A stretch of DNA of 64,000 nucleotides from Streptomyces fulvorobeus (GCF_013167895.1 NZ_BLWC01000001.1:2046001-2110000), one strand, 5' to 3'. Counted from the first letter of the stretch, positions 27,784 through 37,000 are shown. Made by a program: numbers and translations. Notes: generated from the letters alone by a model not told the origin.

Positions 27784-27978
27784 TCAGAAGCTGATCTGGT
27801 TGATGGTGTCCGCGAGCGAGTTCATGAACCTGTTGATCGACGGCGCCATGCCGGTCGACGCCAGGAAGAAGCCGAAGAGCACTGCGACGATCGCGGGCCC
27901 GGCCTTGATGGACCCACCTCGGATCAGCACCACCAGGATGATCGCCAACAGAAGCACCACAGACAGTGAGATGGCCAC
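27784..27978 (-). CDS. Small conserved membrane protein, 64 aa
   Basis: A 64-residue protein with two hydrophobic segments (ISLSVVLLLAIILVVLI at 3-19 and AIVAVLFGFFLASTGM at 29-44) and a polar C-terminus (INRFMNSLADTINQISF). GTG 27976-27978 has an AAGGGTG site upstream. I recall close homologues at this place in other Streptomyces genomes but no assigned function. It converges on tRNA-Gly across a shared hairpin terminator. Confidence 0.8.
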   Translation of the reverse strand: MAISLSVVLLLAIILVVLIRGGSIKAGPAIVAVLFGFFLASTGMAPSINRFMNSLADTINQISF

Positions 27979-28561
27979 TACTGATCACACCCTTGGTCGG
28001 TCCGCCTTGCCGGCCCGGCAGCGTGCACTCCCGAACGCTCCGTCGCGTCCATCGTGCCATCAACTCCCGCGTGGTCGCTGCCGGGTGACGTACCGACCTG
28101 CCCGAATCGCGCCATAGTCGCGCCCGCGCGCGCTCCGGGGCGGACAGCTGGGGGCGGGCGCCTCCGCCCGGCCCCGGCCATGCGGCGCACGGGCTGCGGG
28201 CCCCGCCGGGAGAAAGCTGTGAGTCACCTGTGCGCCGGCCAAGGGGAATTCGAAGGGTCGGGGCCGTTTCCATATCCCCACACTTCATTCACAGCCCATT
28301 ACCAGGACTCCACCGAAGGGAATTCATATCCCCCGACCATCCTTCCATATGCACCATTTAAGGGGGATTAAAGGGCGTGAAACGACCGGAGATCGGTGGT
28401 TTGACTTCCGGATGATCGAGAACACGAGATTTATCTTGAGAGTTTCACCAATGGCGATCGACGGGTCTAGGGTGCCTTAGATGTTCCACGCTCCGAGCGC
28501 ATTCCAGAGGGCCCCACTCCCCCCTGCGACCCGGGAGTCGGAGCCCAGACCCGTGCGGACC
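27979..28561. other. 583-base intergenic stretch with an A/T-rich segment
   Basis: No gene can be supported here. The part next to 27978 is ordinary GC-rich promoter DNA of the small membrane protein. From about 28240 to 28480 the sequence is clearly richer in A and T than its surroundings (TTTAAGGGGGATTAAAGGG, GATTTATCTTGAGAGTTT), which suggests promoter or regulatory DNA for the acyltransferase. I could not fit a convincing -35/-10 pair. Very short frames at 28377 (12 codons) and 28451 (9 codons) are probably chance. Confidence 0.5.
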
Positions 28562-28590
28562 ATGACCGCCCCCGGCACTCCCCCCACCCC

Positions 28591-29634
28591 GTGCCGACCG
28601 GTTTCCCTGCCGCCGCACCGGCCGGAAGGCGGGACGCCTACTTCGACAACGTGAAGTTCCTCGCCATCGTGCTCGTCGCGGTGGCGCACGCCTGGGAACC
28701 GGTGATGGAGGGCAGCCGGGCCACCCGGGCGCTGTACATGGTCGTGTACACCTTCCACATGCCGGCCTTCATCATCGTCTCCGGATACTTCTCGCGCTCC
28801 TTCGAGATGACGCCGGGAAAGGTGAAGCGCCTGATCACCGGCGTCGTCGTGCCCTACGTGGTGTTCGAGACCGCGTATTCGCTGTTCAAGCGGTACGCCG
28901 GGGGGGCACCCGGGCAGGAGATCAGCCTGCTCGACCCGATGTTCCTCACCTGGTTCCTGATCGCCCTGTTCGTCTGGCGGGTCACCACCCCGCTATGGAA
29001 GACCCTGCGCCACCCGCTGGCGGTGGCGCTCGGGATCGCCGTGCTCGCCTCAATGACCCCGGCGATCGGCGACGACCTCGATCTCCAGCGGGTGCTCCAG
29101 CTGCTGCCCTTCTTCGTGCTCGGCCTGCTTCTGCAGCCCGGGCACTTCCAGCTGGTGCGGCGGCGCGAAGTCAGGCTCCTCAGCCTGCCGTTGCTCGCGG
29201 GGGCCCTGCTGTTCGCGTACTGGGCCGCGCCCCGCATGCGGCTCGGCTGGTTCTACCGCAGCAACAGCGCGCAGGAGATGGGCGCTTCCTGGTGGGCGGG
29301 GGCCGTGATGTCCGTGGCGATGTTCGGCTGCGCGCTGGTCCTGACCGCCGCGTTCCTGGCCTGGGTGCCGCGTCGGCACCTGTGGTTCACGGTGCTGGGC
29401 GCCGGGACGGTCTGCGGCTACCTCCTGCACGGCTTCCTGGTGAAGGGCGCCGGATACGCCGGGCTGTTCGACCGGTTCGAGTGGCTGGGCTCTCCCGGCG
29501 GACTGGTGCTCGTCTCGCTGGTCGCCGCGGCGGCGGTCACGCTGTTCTGTACGCCGCCGGTGCGGCGCCTCCTGCGGTTCGCCACGGAGCCGGACATGAA
29601 GTGGGCGTTCCGGCGGGACGCCGGAAGGCTCTGA
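28591..29634 (+). CDS. Acyltransferase-3 family membrane protein
   Basis: A 347-residue polytopic membrane protein with about ten hydrophobic segments. The N-terminal motif DAYFDNVKFLAIVLVAVAHAW carries the conserved His of the acyltransferase-3 (OafA/OpgC-like) family, and FHMPAFIIVSGYFSR follows. Such proteins transfer acyl groups to extracytoplasmic sugars or polyketides; the substrate here is unknown. GTG 28591 has no ribosome-binding site. If one C were missing from the runs at 28580-28585 or 28587-28590, ATG 28562 would be in frame and start the protein MTAPGTPPTPVPTG. That fits the pattern of missing homopolymer bases elsewhere in this window, so the true start is probably 28562. Confidence 0.88.
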   Translation: MPTGFPAAAPAGRRDAYFDNVKFLAIVLVAVAHAWEPVMEGSRATRALYMVVYTFHMPAFIIVSGYFSRSFEMTPGKVKRLITGVVVPYVVFETAYSLFKRYAGGAPGQEISLLDPMFLTWFLIALFVWRVTTPLWKTLRHPLAVALGIAVLASMTPAIGDDLDLQRVLQLLPFFVLGLLLQPGHFQLVRRREVRLLSLPLLAGALLFAYWAAPRMRLGWFYRSNSAQEMGASWWAGAVMSVAMFGCALVLTAAFLAWVPRRHLWFTVLGAGTVCGYLLHGFLVKGAGYAGLFDRFEWLGSPGGLVLVSLVAAAAVTLFCTPPVRRLLRFATEPDMKWAFRRDAGRL

Positions 29635-29635
29635 G

Positions 29636-30136
29636 TCAGCGGGACGACGGGTTGGCTTGATTCCGTCGTTCGACGGGCGGTTCGCCGTCCGTGAGACTCA
29701 ACAGCTCTCGTACCTGCGCATATTTCGCTGTCAGACGGGTACGCGTGGCCGCTTCCAGCACCGCGAGTCTGGCCGGGTCGGCGTTGTGAGCCAGATCCGA
29801 CTCCTTGACGAGCAGGGCGCCGGGGGTCGCGAGAATCCTCGCGGTGTACGCCGGAAGATCCTCGCCGTCCTGTTTGGTGACGGCCAGGACCATGTCCTTG
29901 ACGGGTTGCGGCAAGGCCGCCCCGTCCAGCCACCGCCGGCTGAGCGCCCCGTCCTCGACGGCGTCGTGCAGCCAGGCCGCGGCGATCTGCTCCTCGCTCC
30001 CACCCCGCGCCCGCACGCCGTCGGCGACGGCCGCCAGGTGCTCGGCATAGGGGCGCCCCGCCTTGTCGGTCTGTCCGGCGTGGGCCTCGCGGGCGATCGC
30101 CTCGACTTCGGCCAGGGTCAGTCGGGGAGTCGTCAC
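29636..30136 (-). CDS. HD-domain phosphohydrolase-like protein
   Basis: A 166-residue cytosolic protein of the HD superfamily, resembling the N-terminal hydrolase half of RelA/SpoT-type proteins. The first metal-ligand His lies in REAHAGQTDKAGRPYAEHL, the HD pair in AAAWLHDAVEDG, and a later Asp in KESDLAHNADPARL. These are the expected metal-binding positions. It may hydrolyse a nucleotide or ppGpp-like substrate, but the full SpoT motif set is not present, so specificity is open. GTG 30134-30136 is chosen; an ATG at 30152-30154 is an alternative. It converges on the acyltransferase with stops one base apart. Confidence 0.85.
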   Translation of the reverse strand: MTTPRLTLAEVEAIAREAHAGQTDKAGRPYAEHLAAVADGVRARGGSEEQIAAAWLHDAVEDGALSRRWLDGAALPQPVKDMVLAVTKQDGEDLPAYTARILATPGALLVKESDLAHNADPARLAVLEAATRTRLTAKYAQVRELLSLTDGEPPVERRNQANPSSR

Positions 30137-30254
30137 GTTGCCGACCCTACCCATGGGCCGGGGCAAGAGGGCGCGAAGGGCGGGGAGTACGGGGCAGCAC
30201 TGCCGGGTTGACGGGTGCGGCGTTTCGGCCGCTTCCCTGTGGTTCGGGGGTGGT

Positions 30255-31400
30255 TCAGACGCGCCGGGACAGCAGGAGCAGTGCGCGGTCGTCGTTGACG
30301 TCCTTCGCGCATGCCTCGATCAGATGCCAGGCAGCGCCTTCGAAGCCGGTGGCGACATAGCGGTCGGCTTCGCCCGTCAGCCGGTCGATGCCCTCGGCGA
30401 TGTCCCGGTCCGAGGTCTCCACCAGGCCGTCGGTGAAGAGCATCAGGACGTCGCCTGGGGCCAGATGGCCTTTGACCGCCTCGAACTGGGCCCCGTCGTA
30501 GACGCCGAGGAGAGGGCCCTCCGCCGCCATCTCCTCCCAGGCGCCGCTGCCCGCGTGGAGCTGGAGGGCCGGCGGATGGCCGGCGGAGAGGAGCTCGTAG
30601 TCGCCCGACTCCAGGTCCAGGACCAGGTGGATCGAGGTGGCGAAGCCCTCGTCCCAGTCCTGGCGCAGGAGGTAGCCGTTGGCGGCGGGCAGGAAGCCGT
30701 GCGGGGGGAGCGAGCCGAGCAGGCCGCCGAACGCCCCGGACAGCAGCAGGGCGCGGGAGCCGGCGTCCATGCCCTTGCCTGAGACGTCGGTCAGGACGGC
30801 CTCCAGGGTCCGGCCGCCGTTGGTGCGGGCGGCGACGACGAAGTCGCCCGAGAAGGACTGGCCGCCCGCCGGGCGCAGGGCCATCTCCCGGTGCCAGCCC
30901 TGGGGCAGCATCGGCAGGGCGCTCTGCACGCGGATACGTTCGCGCAGGTCGAAGAGCATGGTGCCGCCGCCGCGCCAGGGAACGCCGACTCTCGCCCTGA
31001 ACTGGGCGAGTACCAGGCCGAAGAAGCCGCAGGCCGCGACCACCAGCACGGTGCCGGGGGTGACGCGGGCGGACTCCGCGCCGTACGGGCCGAGTGTGAG
31101 GGACTCGACGATCAGCGCGGCGGCGGCCGCCGCGTACAGGCCGAGCAGGCTGGCCGGACGCAGGACCAGGCCGCCCGCGACGATCGGGAGCACGAGGGCC
31201 GCGGGGGCGCACCACAGCGGGTTGAGGAGGGTGGCGCAGGTGATGGCCGGGATGGTGAGCAGCAGGCCGACGAGGGCGATCCAGTCGGAGCCGTCGCCGC
31301 GGAAGTAGTCCACTCCGGATTTACGCAGGGCGATGCGGGCCCGGTGCGCCGATCTTCGCCACCGGGCCGCGTACGAGTCTGGTCCTCCGCGACGTGCCAT
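30255..31400 (-). CDS. Membrane-anchored SpoIIE-type PP2C phosphatase
   Basis: A 381-residue protein. About four membrane segments occupy residues 40-135. A PP2C/SpoIIE domain follows (about 170-380) with metal-binding Asp in SGDFVVAAR, DVSGKGMDAG and FTDGLVE, and LLSAGHPPAL between them. Proteins of this type dephosphorylate serine or threonine on anti-sigma-factor antagonists or similar partners. There is no PAS, GAF or kinase domain, so any signal would come through the membrane part. ATG 31398-31400 gives the MARRGGPDSYAA start; the frame is open upstream but antisense to other sequence. Confidence 0.92.
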   Translation of the reverse strand: MARRGGPDSYAARWRRSAHRARIALRKSGVDYFRGDGSDWIALVGLLLTIPAITCATLLNPLWCAPAALVLPIVAGGLVLRPASLLGLYAAAAAALIVESLTLGPYGAESARVTPGTVLVVAACGFFGLVLAQFRARVGVPWRGGGTMLFDLRERIRVQSALPMLPQGWHREMALRPAGGQSFSGDFVVAARTNGGRTLEAVLTDVSGKGMDAGSRALLLSGAFGGLLGSLPPHGFLPAANGYLLRQDWDEGFATSIHLVLDLESGDYELLSAGHPPALQLHAGSGAWEEMAAEGPLLGVYDGAQFEAVKGHLAPGDVLMLFTDGLVETSDRDIAEGIDRLTGEADRYVATGFEGAAWHLIEACAKDVNDDRALLLLSRRV

Positions 31401-31532
31401 TGCGGGGACCCTATCCACCCGGGGGGCTCCGGTGCAGGGGGACCCCGGTGACAATGCGTTCGAAATCGGGGCGCTCGTCGCGCATATGCCTGGCGGGGCG
31501 GCACGGCGAACGCCGGGCGGGCCCGGTGCGGC

Positions 31533-32342
31533 TCAGTGTTCCTGGCAGTTCGGGCACCAGAAGAGGTTGCGGGCCGCCAGGACCGCCGTGCGGATCTCCG
31601 TCGAACAGATGAGGCACGGCTGGTGTGTGCGGCGGTAGACGTAGACCTCACCGCCGTGGTCGTCGACGCGCGGGGGGCGGCCCATCGCCTCGGGCAGGTG
31701 CTCGGGACGGACCGTGTCGATGCGGTTGTGACGGACGCCTTCGCGCATGAGCTGCGCGAGGTCGGTCCAGATCGCGTCCCACTCGGCGCGGGTGAGCTCC
31801 TTGCCGGGGCGGTACGGGTCGACGCCGTGCCGGAACAGGACCTCGGCGCGGTAGACGTTGCCCACACCTGCGACGACCTTCTGGTCCATCAGGAGCGCCG
31901 CGACGGTGACGCGGCTGCCGCTGACGCGCCGCCAGGCCCGCTCGCCGTCCTCGTCGGTCCGCAGCGGGTCCGGGCCGAGGCGGGCGTGTATGGCCTGTTT
32001 CTCCGCCGGGGTGATCAGGGCGCAGGTGGTGGGGCCGCGCAGGTCGGCGTGGTGGTCCTCGTTCACCAGGCGCAGCCGGACGGTGTCGGTGGGCGGCGGG
32101 GCCGGGGTCCCGCCGAAGCCGAGCTTGCCGAAGAGGCCGAGGTGGATGTGGACCCAGCCGGTGTCACCGAAGCCCAGGAAGAGGTGTTTGCCGTGGGCGT
32201 CCACACCGGTGAGGGTGCGGCCGTCGAGCAGGGCGGCGCCGGCGGCGAACGTGCCCTGCGGGCTGCTGACCCGCACCGGGGCGCCCGCGAACCGCTCGCG
32301 GTGGTCGGCGGCGAGGCGGTGGATCGTGTGTCCCTCGGGCAC
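31533..32342 (-). CDS. Fpg/Nei-family DNA glycosylase (Nei2-like)
   Basis: A 269-residue base-excision repair enzyme. It starts VPEGHTIHRLAADH with the conserved Pro-Glu right after the initiator; Pro is the nucleophile that forms a Schiff base. The helix-two-turn-helix Lys/Asn region is MDQKVVAGVGNVYRAEVLF. The C-terminal zinc finger has CLIC near residue 238 and CPNC at the end. It removes oxidised bases and nicks the strand. GTG 32340-32342 is required because the N-terminal Pro must be exposed. PP2C phosphatase lies downstream, rpiB upstream. Confidence 0.93.
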   Translation of the reverse strand: MPEGHTIHRLAADHRERFAGAPVRVSSPQGTFAAGAALLDGRTLTGVDAHGKHLFLGFGDTGWVHIHLGLFGKLGFGGTPAPPPTDTVRLRLVNEDHHADLRGPTTCALITPAEKQAIHARLGPDPLRTDEDGERAWRRVSGSRVTVAALLMDQKVVAGVGNVYRAEVLFRHGVDPYRPGKELTRAEWDAIWTDLAQLMREGVRHNRIDTVRPEHLPEAMGRPPRVDDHGGEVYVYRRTHQPCLICSTEIRTAVLAARNLFWCPNCQEH

Positions 32343-32380
32343 GCGGGCTCCCGTACAGGTGTGGGGGGGCTGTGACATGG

Positions 32381-32412
32381 CCGTGCCGCCGGGGGGTAGC
32401 CCGGCGGCACGG
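32381..32412 (-). terminator. Terminator of rpiB
   Basis: A perfect 13-bp stem (CCGTGCCGCCGGG, 32381-32393, with 32400-32412) and a six-base loop lie 21 bases beyond the rpiB stop and before the glycosylase start. Confidence 0.82.
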
Positions 32413-32433
32413 TCGGGTCGGGTTCCGGCTCGT

Positions 32434-32922
32434 TCAGCCCTTCTGGGGGTGGTGGGCCGGGATCGGGGGGAGGTCGCCGGTCGTCTCGTACGCCGAGAGC
32501 ATCTCGATGCGCCGGGTGTGGCGCTCCTCACCCGAGTACGGGGTGCCGAGGAAGATCTCGACGAACTTCGTGGACTCCTCCTGGGAGTGCATCCGGCCGC
32601 CGATGGCCACCACGTTGGCGTCGTTGTGCTCGCGGCCGAGCGCGGCGGTCTGCTCGCTCCAGGCGAGCGCGGCGCGGACGCCCTTCACCTTGTTCGCGGC
32701 GATCTGCTCGCCGTTGCCCGAACCGCCGATGACGATGCCCAGGCTGCCCGGGTCCGCTGCCGTCTTCTCGGCGGCACGGAGGCAGAACGGCGGGTAGTCG
32801 TCCTGGGCGTCGTAGAGGTGGGGACCACAGTCGACGGCTTCGTGGCCATGGGCCGTGAGCCACTCGACGAGGTGGTTCTTGAGTTCGTAGCCGGCATGGT
32901 CGGAGCCGAGGTACACGCGCAT
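32434..32922 (-). CDS. rpiB: Ribose-5-phosphate isomerase B
   Basis: A 162-residue cytosolic enzyme interconverting ribulose 5-phosphate and ribose 5-phosphate in the pentose phosphate pathway. The start VYLGSDHAGYELK and the active-site loop GGSGNGEQIAANK are conserved. The catalytic base is Glu in the GNGEQ motif, as in mycobacterial RpiB, rather than Cys as in E. coli. The His of HTRRIEML is also present. ATG 32920-32922 is the only sensible start. The gene is a single unit ended by the hairpin at 32381-32412. Confidence 0.96.
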   Translation of the reverse strand: MRVYLGSDHAGYELKNHLVEWLTAHGHEAVDCGPHLYDAQDDYPPFCLRAAEKTAADPGSLGIVIGGSGNGEQIAANKVKGVRAALAWSEQTAALGREHNDANVVAIGGRMHSQEESTKFVEIFLGTPYSGEERHTRRIEMLSAYETTGDLPPIPAHHPQKG

Positions 32923-33168
32923 GTCCCGAGTGTGGCACGGACCTCAGCGGGTAGCCGTCAGCGGGGTCGGGCGCCCGGACCCCGTTCGCGAGGGGGTGCG
33001 CGCGGTGTGCGCAACACCACAGCGGCAACGATCCGGTGAACGAAATGGAGGAGGGGCTTCCAATTCCGGCGTCCCCCGGGCTTCAATGCGTGACTTGACG
33101 CCACCGCGTCCCAGAACCACCGCGGCACCGCCCACAAGGCGCGGACAGAACACGTAAGGACTCCCTCC

Positions 33169-34638
33169 ATGACGTCGCAGACGACTCTGGCGGAGCCGGG
33201 CGATCAGCCCGGTACGCCGGACAGCCCCGGCTCGCCCGACGGACTCCAGGCCGGACTGAAGAACCGCCATCTCTCGATGATCGCGATCGGCGGCGTCATC
33301 GGCGCCGGCCTCTTCGTGGGTTCGAGCGCGGGCATCGCCGCCGCGGGCCCCGCCATCCTCCTCTCGTACGCGCTGGTCGGCCTCATGGTCGTCTTCGTCA
33401 TGCGGATGCTGGGCGAGATGGCCGTCGCACGCCCGAGCTCGGGCTCCTTCTCGGCCTACGCCGACCAGGCACTGGGCCGCTGGGCCGGTTTCTCGATCGG
33501 CTGGCTCTACTGGTTCTTCTGGGTCGTGGTGCTCGCCGTCGAGGCGACCGCCGGCGCGAAGATCCTGGAGAGCTGGATTCCCGGCGTACCGCAGTGGGCC
33601 TGGGCGCTCATCGTGATGGTGGTGCTGACGGCGACCAACCTGGTCTCGGTCGGTTCGTACGGCGAGTTCGAGTTCTGGTTCGCCGGGATCAAGGTCGTGG
33701 CGATCGGCGCCTTCGTCGTCATCGGCTTCCTCGCGGTCTTCGGCCTCCTGCCCGGGTCGGACAACCCCGGTTCAGGGATCGCCCATCTCACGGACAGCGG
33801 CGGGTTCTTCCCCGAAGGCCCCGGAGCCATCCTCACCGGGGTGCTGATGGTCGTCTTCTCCTTCATGGGCAGCGAGATCGTCACCCTGGCGGCCGGTGAG
33901 TCCCAGGACCCCCAGCGCGCGGTCTCCAAGGCCACCAACAGCGTCATCTGGCGTATCGCCATCTTCTATCTGGGCTCGATCTTCGTCGTCCTCACCCTGC
34001 TGCCGTGGAACGACCCGTCGATCGTCGAGGACGGCTCGTACGTCGCCGCGCTCAACTCCATCGGCATCCCGCACGCCGGCCAGGTCATGGACGTCATCGT
34101 GCTGACCGCGGTGCTGTCCTGCCTCAACTCGGGCCTCTACACGGCCTCGCGGATGGCGTTCTCGCTCGGACAGCGCGGTGACGCGCCGAAGGCGTTCGCC
34201 AAGGTGAACAAGCGCGGCGTGCCGAAGGCGGCCATCCTGTCCTCGGTGGTCTTCGGCTTCGTCGCCGTCTTCTTCAACTACCAGTGGCCGGACACCGTCT
34301 TCGCGTTCCTGCTGAACTCCTCCGGAGCGGTCGCGCTGTTCGTGTGGCTCGTCATCTGCTTCACCCAGCTGCGGATGCGCCCCATCATCCTGCGCGAGTC
34401 GCCGGAGAAGCTGGTCGTACGGATGTGGCTCTTCCCGTATCTGACCTGGGCGACGATCGCGATGATCTCCTTCGTGCTGGTCTACATGCTGACCGACGAC
34501 ACCGCGCGCGAGCAGGTCATCCTCTCCCTGCTGGTCGCGGCGCTCGTGGTGGCGGTCTCGCTGGTACGGGAGTTCCGCGGCCGCCGGAAGCCGGGCACGG
34601 CGGACGGCGTCCCGGTGTCGGACTCCAGCAGGAAGTAA
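33169..34638 (+). CDS. Amino-acid permease (APC superfamily), copy 1
   Basis: A 489-residue membrane transporter with about 12 hydrophobic segments. It carries the APC signature GGVIGAGLFVGSSAGIAAAGPA in the first segment and EFEFWFAGIKVVAI in the middle, typical of the GabP/AnsP/LysP amino-acid:proton symporters. It probably imports amino acids; which ones cannot be told. ATG 33169 starts a hydrophilic Pro/Gly tail of about 25 residues. It is one of three paralogues (also 35598 and 37118). It converges on bioY across a shared hairpin. Confidence 0.93.
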   Translation: MTSQTTLAEPGDQPGTPDSPGSPDGLQAGLKNRHLSMIAIGGVIGAGLFVGSSAGIAAAGPAILLSYALVGLMVVFVMRMLGEMAVARPSSGSFSAYADQALGRWAGFSIGWLYWFFWVVVLAVEATAGAKILESWIPGVPQWAWALIVMVVLTATNLVSVGSYGEFEFWFAGIKVVAIGAFVVIGFLAVFGLLPGSDNPGSGIAHLTDSGGFFPEGPGAILTGVLMVVFSFMGSEIVTLAAGESQDPQRAVSKATNSVIWRIAIFYLGSIFVVLTLLPWNDPSIVEDGSYVAALNSIGIPHAGQVMDVIVLTAVLSCLNSGLYTASRMAFSLGQRGDAPKAFAKVNKRGVPKAAILSSVVFGFVAVFFNYQWPDTVFAFLLNSSGAVALFVWLVICFTQLRMRPIILRESPEKLVVRMWLFPYLTWATIAMISFVLVYMLTDDTAREQVILSLLVAALVVAVSLVREFRGRRKPGTADGVPVSDSSRK

Positions 34639-34682
34639 CGGGACCCGAGGGCTGAGCGACCGGGCCGGCCCCCGGGAACGCG

Positions 34683-34726
34683 AGAGGCTCGCCGGTCCGG
34701 TGCCGTTCCAGACCTGGCGAGCCTCT
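34683..34726. terminator. Hairpin between permease 1 and bioY
   Basis: AGAGGCTCGCC (34683-34693) pairs with GGCGAGCCTCT (34716-34726); a smaller GGT/ACC pairing fits inside the 22-base loop. It ends both convergent genes. Confidence 0.75.
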
Positions 34727-34744
34727 TCCGCGGGGCGTACGGCG

Positions 34745-35338
34745 TCAGCCGCGACGCCCGAGCAGCTTCCAGGAGGCGGGCAGCGCGCCCATGGCCAGGG
34801 CCGCCTTGATGGCGTCACCGATCAGGAAGGGCGTCAGACCGAGCGCGAAGGCCGAGCTCATCGGCATCCCGGTGGAGAGAGCCAGGTAGGGCACGCCGAC
34901 CGCGTAGATGATGACGGAGCCGACGGCCATCGTGCCCGCGGTGCGCAGGACGGAGCGGTCGCCGCCTCGGCGTGCCAGGGCGCCGACCACGGTGGCGGCG
35001 AGCAGCATGCCCAGCACGTACCCGAACGAGGCGCCGCCCGCGCCGGAGGTGCCGCCCGCGAACCACGGGAAGCCGGCCATGCCGATCAGCGCGTACACCG
35101 CCAGGGCGAGGAAGCCGCGCCGGGCGCCGAGCGCCGTGCCGACGAGGAGCGCCGCGAAGGTCTGGCCGGTGACGGGGACCGGGGAGCCGGGGACCGGGAC
35201 GGCGATCTGGGCCGCGATACCGGTGAGGGCGGCGCCGCCCATGACCAGGGCCGCGTCGACGGCGTAGCGGACACGGGCCGTGGGCAGCAGGTCGGCGAGG
35301 ACCGCTCCGGAGCGGACGGGGGTGGCGGCGAGACTCAT
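34745..35338 (-). CDS. bioY: BioY, biotin transporter substrate-binding (S) component
   Basis: A 197-residue membrane protein with about six hydrophobic segments, the S component of an ECF-type biotin transporter. The motifs VPVTGQTFAALLVGTALGARRGF and GGTSGAGGASFGYVLGMLLAA are characteristic. No bioM or bioN ATPase/transmembrane gene is adjacent, so it either works alone at low rate or shares a general energising module. ATG 35336-35338 is chosen. It is divergent from permease 2, with an elaborate dyad in the shared upstream region. Confidence 0.94.
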   Translation of the reverse strand: MSLAATPVRSGAVLADLLPTARVRYAVDAALVMGGAALTGIAAQIAVPVPGSPVPVTGQTFAALLVGTALGARRGFLALAVYALIGMAGFPWFAGGTSGAGGASFGYVLGMLLAATVVGALARRGGDRSVLRTAGTMAVGSVIIYAVGVPYLALSTGMPMSSAFALGLTPFLIGDAIKAALAMGALPASWKLLGRRG

Positions 35339-35477
35339 CGGGACTCCGCGGGTGAGGGCAGCAGGACAGGTGACTGCGGCCGACGGTAGCCCACGGGCCG
35401 ACGCCCGATCACCATCAGCCTTCCACAAAGCGGGGGTTGGGGTATTGGTGGGGTTCGGACAAAGCACGGAACACCAT

Positions 35478-35511
35478 CCCACCTGGGCGTGATGCTCATC
35501 ACTGAGGTGGG
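35478..35511. promoter_or_regulatory. Nested dyad between bioY and permease 2
   Basis: CCCACCT (35478-35484) pairs with AGGTGGG (35505-35511), and inside it GTGATG (35489-35494) pairs with CATCAC (35497-35502). This nested palindrome lies midway between two divergent genes, 140 bases upstream of bioY and 87 upstream of the permease. It could be an operator for either or both, or an RNA hairpin. Confidence 0.4.
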
Positions 35512-35597
35512 AGCGGGGTATGGCCCTGCGCCGCGACCGCTCGTATGGCGTGAGACTGTAGGTTCCCCATAAATGATCCGAGAGTGACCCCTACCCC

Positions 35598-37000
35598 ATG
35601 CACGACTCATCTGCCCCACGCGCTCCGAGCCGTTGTCCCACGGTCTGAAGCAGCGCCATCTGACGATGCTCGGGCTGGGCGGGGTGATCGGCGCCGGGCT
35701 GTTCGTCGGATCGGGCGCCGGTATCGCGGTCGCGGGACCCGCCATCGTCCTCTCGTACCTGATCGCGGGCACGCTCGCGATGCTGGTGATGCGGATGCTC
35801 GGCGAGATGTCCTCGGCGATGCCGGCCTCCGGCTCCTTCTCCGTCCACGCGGAGCGGGCGCTGGGCCGCTGGGCGGGTTTCGGCGCGGGCTGGCTCTACT
35901 GGTTCCTGCTGGTGGTCGTCCTCGCCGTGGAGGCGACGGCCGCCGCGCAGATCGCCCACGGCTGGGTGCCGGGAGTGGAGCCGTGGGCCTGGGTGCTGGT
36001 GTTCATGGTGGTGTTCACCGCGGCCAATCTGACGGCGGTGAAGAACTTCGGCGAGTTCGAGTTCTGGTTCGCCGCGCTGAAGGTCACCGCGATCGTGGTC
36101 TTCCTGGTGCTCGGGGTGCTGGCAATCCTCGGGGTGCTCCCGGAGACCGATCCGGTCGGGCCGGCCCATCTGACCGGGCAGGGCGGCTTCCTGCCGAACG
36201 GCTGGGCCGGGGTGGTCTCGGGCGTACTGACGGTGGTGTTCGCCTTCGGCGGCCTGGAGGTCGTCACCATCGCGGCGGCGGAGACCGACGATCCGGCACG
36301 GGCGGTGGGGCGTGCGGTGCGCAGCGCCGTGGTGCGCATCCTGTTCTTCTACGTCGGTTCGATGCTGGTGATCGTGACCGTGCTGCCGTGGACCGCGCAG
36401 CAGGCCGGGCTCAGCCCGTATGTGAAGGTCCTGGACGCGGTCGGGGTGCCGGCCGCCGGGCAGATCATGAACATCGTGGTCTTCGTGGCGCTGCTCTCCG
36501 CGCTCAACGCCAATCTGTACGGCTCGTCCCGGATGATCTTCTCGCTGGCCGAGCGCGGCGAGGCGCCGCGCGCGCTGCTGAAGGTGTCCGGCGGCGGCGC
36601 GCCCGGTGCGGGCGTGCCCCGGCGGGCGGTGCTGGCCTCGGTCGCCTTCGGCTTCGTCTCCGTCCTGCTCAATCTGAGGTGGCCCGACTCGGTCTTCCTC
36701 TACATGCTCAACTCGGTCGGCGCGGTGCTGCTGTTCGTCTGGGCCCTGATCGCGGCGTCCCAGCTGCGGCTGCGCGGCCGGATCGAGCGGGAGGCGCCCG
36801 GGGCGCTGATCCTGAAGATGTGGTGCTTCCCGTATCTGACCTGGCTGACGCTGGCCGGGCTGCTCGGCGTACTGGTGCTGATGCTGACCGACGACACCGC
36901 GCGCCCGCAGGTGCTGTGGTCGGCGGGAGCGACGGGGCTGGTGCTGCTGGTCGCGGTGGGCCGGGAGTACCGGGGCCGCCGGGTACCGCCCCGTACGTAG
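35598..37000 (+). CDS. Amino-acid permease (APC superfamily), copy 2; N-terminal frame break
   Basis: A transporter with about 12 membrane segments and the signature GGVIGAGLFVGSGAGIAVAGPA, closely related to copies 1 and 3. The uninterrupted frame begins only at TTG 35633 (LSHGLKQRHLTM) with no ribosome-binding site. Adding one C to the run at 35614-35617 puts ATG 35598 in frame and gives MHDSSAPTRSEPLSHGLKQRH, which matches the N-terminal layout of copy 3 (VDSALTHGLKQRH). I therefore annotate from 35598 with one missing base, about 467 residues. Substrate specificity is unknown. It is 117 bases upstream of copy 3 on the same strand. Confidence 0.9.

Noticed and set aside
28377..28480. Two very short frames (12 and 9 codons) upstream of the acyltransferase as leader peptides
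   Set aside because: Too short to judge, no attenuator hairpin follows, and only one has a weak ribosome-binding site.
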